64,000 nucleotides of DNA from Epiperipatus broadwayi (taxonomy: Eukaryota; Onychophora; Udeonychophora; Euonychophora; Peripatidae): NCBI GenBank assembly GCA_028023455.1, contig JAQFVV010012442.1, positions 2,890,903-2,954,902 of the forward strand, in the 5' to 3' direction. Under the pieces are notes generated by a model. It did no database searches and was not told the origin of the DNA. It was given only the letters and a program-made list of their open reading frames with translations. Below are positions 55,641 to 64,000 of this stretch, piece after piece (position 1 is the stretch's first letter; the number at the start of each line of letters is the position of its first letter). The position numbers and the translations under genes were made by a program.

Positions 55641-56137
55641 ATCCAGATCCTGGGATACAGAATCCGACCAACATTCAATCCTTTCACCACTGCTCAATGA
55701 TCTTATACCCTATGGATTACATTTCTCAACTTTCACAGACATTCAATTTAACCACAATCCAGTAGTCACTCAGGGTGGAACAAAAGACTCGTAAATTTGT
55801 TAACTTATCACTGATTTGGGTCAGATATACACATATATGACTATGTGATTAATTAAGGAATCTAATAGAATTATATATATATATATGACTATGCACATAT
55901 ATGACTATGCGATTAATTAAGAAATCTAGTAGAATGATATATGTGCAATTAAATCTAGAGCTGGATAAAATGAACTCACGGACAATAAAGATATGAAAAC
56001 GAGTTATAATTTTAAATATTATTAATTTAATAAAACAATAACAAATATTAAATCAAAATATGCACAATTATATAATGAGAATGTGAGAGATTATGCTCAC
56101 AGGCATTGCATAACTAATGAGATTAATGTTACATATT
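55641..56137. other. No gene seen
   Basis: AT-rich spacer with a short imperfect direct repeat at about 55850-55940 (GATTAATTAAG with TATATGACTATGC). Confidence 0.5.
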
Positions 56138-56423
56138 ATCTCTTTATAAGTGTACAAAAAAATATAGTGCGGTATTGAAGTTTATGTCTATATTATATGC
56201 CAAATTTCTAGCTCTTGTGTAGTCTGCTAAATCATATGCAACTTAATAACCAAAGTTATATAACTAACTTAATAGTGCTCATCTCTTTATAAGTGTACAA
56301 AAAAATATAGTGTGGTATTGAAGTTTATGTCTATATTATATGCCAAATTTCTAGCTCTTGTGTAGTCTGCTAAATCATATGCAACTTAATAACCAAAGTT
56401 ATATAACTAACTTAATAGTGCTT
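56138..56423. repeat. 143-bp tandem duplication, two copies
   Basis: 56138-56280 and 56281-56423 match except for a C/T difference (TAGTGCGG versus TAGTGTGG) and the last base. The near-identity implies a recent duplication. Confidence 0.9.
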
Positions 56424-56957
56424 CTGTGGCCACTATCTATACAAAGTTAAGTCAAGCTCATAATTTGGCTCAGAGATAGGCAGGTTAGCATGTTAACCTA
56501 GATTAGGATATGCATTGATGCTAGATAAGCATTTAATATAAAGGGAGAGAAAACTGGTTTATTATAGGTTTACCTATATACTCTATGGAACATATTAAAA
56601 TACGAATAAACTAGAAGGTGCAAATAGGTCATTATTTATGGGTTTCAGCCTCAAAGGCTTGTTTGCCCTACAACTGCTCAACTTGCTATGAATAGGAACA
56701 TTGCTAGTTCAGGGAGTCGGATAAGCATTAATTATGAATAATCTAGGTCCTTGTGCCATAGTTTTTAAAAAAGTGTGCTTTACCCAAACTAAGTGGATAA
56801 GTATGACCTCTGCCAGAAACTCATCAAGAATCATGCAGCAAGCAAATAATTGTACATTGCATACTTAGTAAGGACACATCCACAACTTATACATGTATAA
56901 TGAAAATACGTAAAATTATATTATTGTGCCTTAAAAATAGATAGTGTCTATTTGCAT
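56424..56957. other. No gene seen
   Basis: Less AT-rich than average, but no coding frame, RNA gene or mobile element recognised. Confidence 0.4.
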
Positions 56958-56965
56958 ATCTATAC

Positions 56966-58048
56966 CAGTGGTCTTCAACCACCGGGCTGCAGACCGGCAT
57001 CAGGCCACAGAAGTTTTCTGTCGATCCACAGCTAGACTAGCAAGAAAGTTTGTAATAACAAAATAAGATTTTAAACTTTTAATTAATATGTACAATTTTT
57101 ATTTATTTTTTCATCGCATTTTTTCCTGATTTAAAAAAAAGAAACACAACAAAAACAAAATCTAATCAGTCATACATAAATTAATTTGTTTTTCTATTTA
57201 TCACAGATGTTTATGGGGGGGGGTAGAAAAAAGTTTTTTTATTATACAAACTCCGGTTGTCTTTTGATAGCCAATCATGGCTGCTTATCAGGGTTGTTAA
57301 AACAATAAAATGTAACGTGCCTTTTTTTGATCTCTTAAATTTTTCTATGGCAATTTTTTTTTGTCTTGTAATATTATTACCTTTTTTTTTAAAAATAAAA
57401 ACCAAAAAATAAGTTCTGTCAACTTTTACAAAGTATTTCTCAATACACCCCCACCATCCCAAAATAAAGTAAGATCAACATTTTCACTTTTTCGAGTTTC
57501 ATTTTTTTTTTTTGTTTTGTTTAAAAATATGCCCACTTTTTTTTGCTTTACTTGTATACCACTAAAATAATAAAACTTTTATTTTTAAAACCAATTTCAG
57601 TTACGTTTTTTAAAAAATAAAAATAAACAAAAAATAACTTTGGTGTCTATCTTTTGTCTCAGTATTTCTCACCCCCCCCCCAAATAAAATAAAATCAAAA
57701 CTTTTGACTTTTTTAACATTCAGGTGAATAACATTTTATTCTTGCATGTTTTAACAATGAAATAATAAACGTAAAATGCAAGCACATTAATGAGAACGAT
57801 TGTTATTGTATGTTTTCTGTAGCAGTATGACTGCACAACTCGAGAAAGAGTGTTTAGCATGTGAAGGTAAGTAACACCATTACAATACACAATAACTAGT
57901 GTGCTGCTTTGATCAGTTAAAACAATTATGCTTATCTAAGGCTAATCAGGTTACATCTTTAAGAAAATTTATCTAAACTTCTGCTGGTCCATGAAATCTT
58001 ATCTTTATTTTTACTGGGCCGCAGGTGTGAAAAGGTGGAAGACCACTG
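56966..58048. mobile_element. hAT-type DNA transposon, non-autonomous
   Basis: 1083 bp with inverted ends CAGTGGTCTTC and flanked by the 8-bp direct repeat ATCTATAC (56958-56965 and 58049-58056). CAG start, CTG end and an 8-bp duplication are hAT hallmarks. Subterminal GGGCTGCAGACC and GGGCCGCAGG are also mirrored. The interior has a G8-10 run at about 57216 and a C10 run at about 57671, two diverged copies of a T-rich block, and no transposase (frames at 57211-57570 are on opposite strands and lack motifs). Confidence 0.88.
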
Positions 58049-58056
58049 ATCTATAC

Positions 58057-59850
58057 ATCCCAGTTCTCAAATTTAATATTTCAAATATACTGTGTAGGGA
58101 TTAAATTAATTAATAACCTAGTTTAAGATTATCACCTGTGTCTCAACATATATAAATTTAAGGAGAACAAAGCATATTTGTGGGGTAATTACAAATAAAA
58201 CATTAAAATATGCTTTGAGAATATCTCTATGGCTAGTTCCTAGGATGTATGAGTTATATACATAAATAGTTATAATTTATAATTAGAGTTAAGCATGCTA
58301 CGATTTTAACTAGAGAACGACTGATTTTTAGAATATTAATACCCAAAAATTAATCAGTAAAATAATAATATGATCTTGAAACAGTGAGTGAGAAAATAAT
58401 AATTCAATTATTTATTATATTTATTATAGTGAAGATAAGAAATTATCTTCACAGATCGATAAGCTAAAATTATACCCATAAATACTTGTGGTTTCGAGTT
58501 ATTTGGCATATTAAATACATATAATATTAAAATGATAAAATTATAGAATAAATTGGATAGATTAAAAATAGGCATAAAAGACCACAGTAAATTATACATT
58601 TAGTTTAAAATAGATTATTAGAGTTTTACATTTTAACAGAGAATTCAATATCACAAATTTTACAATTAGACAAGAAATAAACATTAATATTTAACAGCTT
58701 TCTTTGTAGACTTTTAGAAAAGGTGTTTGGAAAGTTAGGTTTAATAAATAGCTAGCATTTTAAAATAATGATTTGGAAATCACAGTTTATGAACAGAGAT
58801 CTGAGAGAAAATTTATCAATTTACCAGACTGTTGTCTTCATTGCAGTTTCTGTGCACTTGGGAGAATAATACGTTGACACTTTTGGAGATGCTTTAAAAT
58901 TAATGAGTTTTCCCATGGGCTGCTTTGCTAATGTATGGCATTATGTTTTATCAGACCAAAGTTCTTTTGATCCACAGTAAGGAGAAGGGGTGATGCATGT
59001 TTGCCTGACTACCCCACCATTTTGAAGATGAAACAAACGTGGGTTCTGTTTACACTCCACTTATTATATATATGATTGATTCTTGGCAACAAAACTTTAA
59101 GTATTTATACATTCTAACTCTGGCCACCTGTTTATTTTTACAAGCTTGTCCACATTTATTCATTTTAGAAAAGCATATTTAATTACTCAAACTAATAGAA
59201 AAACCCATTATTTTATTTTAGGAAAAACATTTTTAATTACCACAACTAATTTAGATTTTGTTTTTCTATTTTTTTTCCCTCAGCAATTTATTGTGTCAAT
59301 ACCATAAAATTCTGTGAATTGTTATTACCATTTTAGATTTATAAAAGCAATTTATGCTATTTTAGGACTATTGTGTGAACTAATTTAAAACTTCTTTACA
59401 AAAATTAAAAGTTGCTTTGATAATTAGTAGAAAACTAATTTTATTACCATACATGCAGAATAACAACAATGGAAGGAAATGGCTTATATACATATGTAAT
59501 TTCAGTAATATAACAATAATATTGGCTAAATAATTTAGAATAAAACATTTCTTAAACTAGAAATATTTTAAAATGAATACATATCAGTAATATATACATA
59601 TACTATTAAATTACAGACTTACCATTCACCCACACACATATATATATACGTGATTCCACATATATTGTAATTTAATGTTGTTTAAATAGGTATTCTGAGA
59701 GGGTTTAAACCTGGCAAAGAGATTGGTGTTGGGGTAAAATATGTGAAACAGGCAGGTGTATAAAACTGACTGTTTCAATATATACTATGACACTTCAAAA
59801 AGTGTTATCTTTAGGGCCTAGAAATACTGGATTATTTATTACATATTGTA
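58057..59850. other. No gene seen
   Basis: AT-rich spacer. The segment about 58820-59060 is less AT-rich and looks like an old repeat, but I cannot name it. Confidence 0.5.
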
Positions 59851-59869
59851 TAAACTGTTCATATATTAT

Positions 59870-60420
59870 TTTTATTTAAAAAATTAAGAATGTTCTGCCA
59901 TATATAAAAAAGTAAGTGATAAAATTGATAATGTTTTAATAAGAAATAATATTTACATAGTTTATACTGGATGTGAAAATATTAATGAAGTATTTCCACA
60001 ATCTAAAGATAAATTTTATTGGGAGTATCATGGTGTATATAATTTTTCATTTGGAGTTTTATATCTATACACTGAACATATGAATCACAGAAAAAAACAA
60101 AAGTAATGAAGAACATAATTTGGTAGTTAATAAAAAAATCTTATTCATTGGCCATTTATTCACACATTGAAACAACCAACCATTACATCAATTTTAATAA
60201 AATATATATTCTAGCAAAAATTAAACAATATGACAAGAGACTGTTAAGAAAATGTATAGAGATTTTTGAATGGCCTAATGGCATAAATAAAAAGTTAAAT
60301 TAAAAAATAACAATATTAGAAAATAAGCTGTTGGTAGATAAAATATTTTTTAAGCTTCTCAACGAATGGAATTTGTGAATGAGGAGAAAATAACAAAGGC
60401 AAAAAAACAACAACAATTTA
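59870..60420 (+). pseudogene. PLE relic: linker and GIY-YIG remnant
   Basis: Plus strand: N-V-L-P-Y-I-K-K-V-S-D-K-I-D-N-V-L followed by F-P-Q-S-K-D and H-G-V-Y-N-F-S-F-G-V-L-Y, matching the linker and GIY-YIG start of PLEs (the two cysteines are lost). About 60240-60410 has E-N-K-L-L-V-D-K-I-F-F-K-L-L-N-E-W, comparable with the C-terminal extension at 45632. Stops and shifts throughout; no RT. Confidence 0.62.
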
Positions 60421-63317
60421 AAATATCACCACAGATACTGTATTATTTTCATTTTTCATTTGTTAATCTGTTCCTATATTATTTCATTAGTTGTATCTTC
60501 TTTATTTTGTCATCATGACAATGTTTTTATATATTTTTATTTCACTTTCAGTCTCACTAAATTTTACTTCTAACATCTTATAAATATATTTATGAATAAG
60601 CAAACCAGATAGAAGCATGTTATGAGATTTTAGCTTTGTAAAAATATCTTTCGTATGAAGAATATAAATTTTGGCATACTTGAACATTTGTTTTGATAGG
60701 AATTCTAAATTATCAATTAGACTTCTTATTCTTTTTTCTATGTTTTTCTTCTGAAATTTTGATATAACTTATCATATTTCATTGTAATTTTTTTTATTAA
60801 TTCATTATTTAGCTTAAATGATGATAATAATTGAATAATTTTCTGTATATTCAAAATTCTGTTTTATTTAATTTTGTGTATAATTCATTTAGTTTTTTAT
60901 ATCATGGTATAAAGGATGACACACTTGAACCCATTATATAATAAATAATTATAAATTGTATGTGTTACATATTCTGGTATTTTTGTTTTTAAGTAATATT
61001 TGTAAACATTATTATCTTCCTCATAGTCATCAATTACAACTTTTACACTAATATTTCATGAAGGATGCATTAATTATACAAATGTTTAATTTATGGTTTG
61101 TAATAAAATTTAAAAATCAGTGAGTGATGAAAATTTATTACTAACATCAGATAATTTTATACTGCAATTGCTTTGAAAGGTGTTATATACACAATTGAGA
61201 TATTCCTCTGGCATCACCATACCTGCATATTGAAGCAAATTGTTTTGAATATTATGTACAACTTTAAGAATATATATGCTTTTTGCTATGAAATAAACTG
61301 CATTCAAATAATGAAATAGTTTTTGGAAAAAACATAAAAAAAAAAAACAATTACTTAATTTATCTGCAAAGTTAGTACTTGAATTTTTTTAAATCTGAAT
61401 TAATATTGAATAACACTGCAAATTTTTGAACTGAACTAATATTATGTTTATATAAAGCAATATAGTGTTTAGCAAGATAATTTATTATATAAATTTATTT
61501 TCTTTTCTTTCTGTGATTGTAATTATATTATTTTTTAGTATATTAATGTAGTCTAAAATTTTATTTACTTTATTTGGACCACTAATTGTTCTCATATTTA
61601 GTGTCATTATTTATAATTTGATATTTATATTTTTTGATGTATATGACTAAACAGTTTGAGATTGTGGATTGCTACTGATATTGAAATTGTCTAAGTTCTT
61701 ATTTATACTATTGTTTTGATTTTACCTCAAAACAGCCTATTTTCCAGTTTATTGTTTGTATTTATGACTTTCTACTACAACACACAGCACCTTAATATGA
61801 GCTGTTTTATTTAGATTTTTCTGTTTGTTGAATTATTTTATTATTGTTAATAGACTTATCACATACAACTCAGATCCATCGAACACTTTGGAACATTGAG
61901 ATTATTTTGTGCTTCAAAATCAACTTTTTAATTTGTCTTATGTTTAAAAAGATTTTCAACTACCAATAAGTCTTACAATTATCATCTCAACATTTGAGAG
62001 TCATATGTTTGAGATTCAACTATACTATAAGTGAGCCAATCTATTATTTCTTTTTACATTTTTTGCAACTTTCAACATTACAATTGTTATTTGCCACACA
62101 GTATTTTGATATCCACTTTGTAATATGGTAAAAACACGACATTTAAAAATATTTTATGAGATATTTATTGTTTTGATATCACTTTTTCAATTTAAGTATA
62201 ATTTCCCACCAAATAGATGGAATTTAAAAATAAAAAATAGGAGTCATTTCCTTTCTATTTTTATGATTATCAGCACAACTATTTTTTTTGTAGGACAGAA
62301 TACTTCATTAAAAGTTAAAGATATAAGCAATATTCTTCCACATACCAAAAGTTGGAGATGTTTAGAAACATGTTAATCTTTGTTAATTCCTTCTGTGTTT
62401 TATTACTATCTTCAATAGAAACAAATCTTCTTGTGGGAACAAAGCGATGTGATTTATGTTGTCCATTAAATTATAATTATTAAGTATTCTGTCAGATTTT
62501 TTAAGTCAATCTTATCAGAATATGTTCCTCATTACTATAATTTAAAAAAATTATAATGCTAAAAATTGGTGTGCTAAACGACATACATTGGAAGATTTCT
62601 TTTTTCCCCCAATAATCTTTACTTTTATAAACGTTTTTAAAGTATTCTTATAAAAATTTAGATGATCATGAAAATTATCATTTAATTATGTACAATTAAT
62701 GTAATTGCTATTTTTTACTGATTATTTTTTTCTTAGTATTTTTGTTGTTGCTTGAACAAGCTTAATTAAATAATTTTCAAGCACTAATAATCGTCAGCAG
62801 CATCCTGTTTACTTGTACATTTTTTTCACCCCTTGACTGACAGAGTTTTCTAATTTGAATTATTGTTTATTTCAGGTAGATTCTTTTTGTATTTCTATGT
62901 TAATAACTGTTGTAATGCTATCGAATAATTTCTCAGATTTTTTTCCAGAAAAATTAATTTCACATTTTAGCATATTTTGTTAAAAGTTCGTTTACCATTA
63001 ACTACTTAATCACTAACGCCATTAAAATACTATTTTATTTAATCTAATTTATGTATTTATTTCATTTTATAATCTGAGCATGACTGATGTGTTGTTGATT
63101 GGTGAAGATAAAGCTATGTTAAATTTAATACAATCATTTCTCTAGAGTGACTAATTAATTGTTCCACTTATTATTTCCAATTTAGCTTCGTCCACTTTTT
63201 GAAATTTAATTTTAAAGATGTTATAATTTATAGATGTATTTAACAGTGTTTTAAAATAATTATTCACAAGATAATTTATTTATATATAAAGTTAAACTGT
63301 GTTTTAAGTAAATAATA
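60421..63317. other. AT-rich spacer, no gene supported
   Basis: Only short frames without family features. A short T-K-R-C-D-L-C segment at about 62436-62456 resembles a motif found after GIY-YIG domains of some PLEs, but too little surrounds it to call. Confidence 0.5.
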
Positions 63318-63460
63318 TATATATATATAAACAAAAAACAAGTTAAAAACTTGCTAACGCTTGTATTTATGTCAACAGATGGCGTTCTACCAAAGACACC
63401 GTCAAAAGTATATTTTCACAAACGTCAGAGCACGCATCACTATCTCTAACTTTAATTCCA

Positions 63461-63503
63461 CTCTCAGATGATGTTTCAAGCTATTTGCTATCGTCAGTGA
63501 AAG
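63461..63503 (-). ncRNA. Hammerhead ribozyme, unit 1, stem III damaged
   Basis: CUGACGA, stem II, GAA and C17 are present, and stem I CUUUCA/UGAGAG pairs. The stem III palindrome is broken (ACAUCAU instead of AUCAUGAU). Confidence 0.55.
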
Positions 63504-63858
63504 ACAGGAATTTTAGAAACGAGATCTAAACACAAACTCTGAGCGTTTACGAAACAGTTTCAATTCAGCTTGCAAGCGTGAATCTTTTAGACACATAATG
63601 TCTTCAAACTCAGCATAGCAAGCCAGATAGCTATATGGGTCTGATCTCAGTTCAGCATCACCACATAGTAGAAGCCTCTGCAATATATATCATTGCTAGA
63701 AAAACCTCAAAGGTACATTTATGAAAAACAAAAAACAAGTTAAAAACTTGCTAATGCTTGTATTTATGTCAACAGATGGTGTTCTACCAAAAACACCATC
63801 AAGCGTATATTTTCACAAATGTCAGAGCACACATTCATTATCTCTAACTTTAATTCCA

Positions 63859-63902
63859 CTTTCAGATCATGATTTCAAGCTATTTGCTATCGTCAGTGAA
63901 AG
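63859..63902 (-). ncRNA. Hammerhead ribozyme, unit 2, all core bases intact
   Basis: On the minus strand stem I is CUUUCA/UGAAAG (6 Watson-Crick pairs), the core is CUGACGA (position 7 is variable), stem II is AGC/GCU with an AAAUA loop, then GAA, the AUCAUGAU palindrome as stem III and C17. With 7114-7157 this is the clearest copy of its family. Confidence 0.74.
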
Positions 63903-64000
63903 ACAGGAATAAAAAACTAGATCTAAACACAAACTCTGATCTGAAAGTGGAATTAAGGTTAGAGATAGTGAATACTCACTCTGATGTTTATGTAAACAGA

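Larger units (their letters stand above)
63330..64000. repeat. Array of ~400-bp hammerhead-carrying repeats, second locus
   Basis: Two direct units (spacing 399 bp, same point at 63475 and 63874) of the family at 6211-7301, then an inverted truncated copy from about 63932 to the window end. A (TA)n tract (about 63317-63329) touches the left edge. Sequence is closer to a common ancestor than the 6-kb array in the ribozyme area. The array continues past the window. Confidence 0.78.

Noticed and set aside
57211-57570. Transposase of the hAT element
   Set aside because: Frames on opposite strands overlap each other in a low-complexity region and lack the hAT dimerisation or catalytic motifs.
60502-61307. 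Possible PLE N-terminal region on the minus strand
   Set aside because: Frames are short, separated by stops and lack any reverse transcriptase motif; composition alone explains them.
62405-62520. PLE relic suggested by T-K-R-C-D-L-C
   Set aside because: Only about ten residues fit, and the sequence before and after does not continue the family pattern.

Overview
This is about 64 kb of very AT-rich invertebrate (metazoan) DNA from a long-read-style scaffold. I see no host protein-coding gene. Most of the window is repeats: dozens of (TA)n tracts up to about 105 bp, four large (TAA/CTA)n tracts, at least three non-LTR or Penelope-type retroelement classes, and several DNA transposons. A mix of GIY-YIG Penelope-like elements (PLEs), an RTE-type LINE, a Tx1/L1-type LINE, a hAT element and a TA-inserting mariner-like element fits an aquatic invertebrate such as a mollusc or cnidarian, or an arthropod. 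The sequence alone does not fix the species.

Layout. 0.05-0.9 kb: head-to-head PLE pair with an open GIY-YIG reading frame. 2.9-3.1 kb: PLE-end hairpin. 4.0-5.2 kb: mariner-like element. 6.2-7.3 kb: array of ~400-bp units, each carrying a hammerhead ribozyme (HHR). 7.4-8.0 kb: PLE hairpin and PLE relic. 8.2-13.2 kb and 13.7-18.7 kb: two almost identical copies of an unknown ~5-kb unit on either side of a 500-N gap (probably unmerged contig ends). 18.8-24.9 kb: a diverged inverted copy of the same unit. 24.9-26.3 kb: second head-to-head PLE pair. 26.7-28.4 kb: DNA transposon with an 8-bp target duplication. 29.9-35.1 kb: an old direct duplication on either side of a ~450-bp HHR repeat array (31.3-33.6 kb), which itself holds a second mariner-like copy. 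36.7-39.6 kb: fold-back element with 1.3-kb arms. 39.6-44.3 kb: AT-rich spacer with microsatellites. 44.3-45.9 kb: PLE relic and a 246-bp-arm PLE hairpin with the best HHRs. 46.0-54.6 kb: RTE LINE (minus strand) split by a 5.8-kb Tx1-type LINE (plus strand) with a 10-bp target duplication. 55.1-60.4 kb: further PLE relics around a 143-bp tandem duplication and a hAT element. 63.3-64.0 kb: second ~400-bp HHR array, running off the end.

Main theme. Nearly every PLE and PLE-like non-coding repeat carries a hammerhead-like motif just after, or overlapping, the end of the reading frame. At least six sequence families are present. Five of them share a self-complementary stem III (for example ACGU, ACUAGU, AUCAUGAU, AGCGCU), the form expected of ribozymes that cleave as dimers. 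These elements are repeatedly arranged as inverted (head-to-head) dimers next to (TA)n tracts, and several inversion junctions fall inside the ribozyme itself. In one family the stop codon of the PLE frame is part of the ribozyme catalytic core. All assignments come from reading motifs by eye; no alignment, folding or database search was run.
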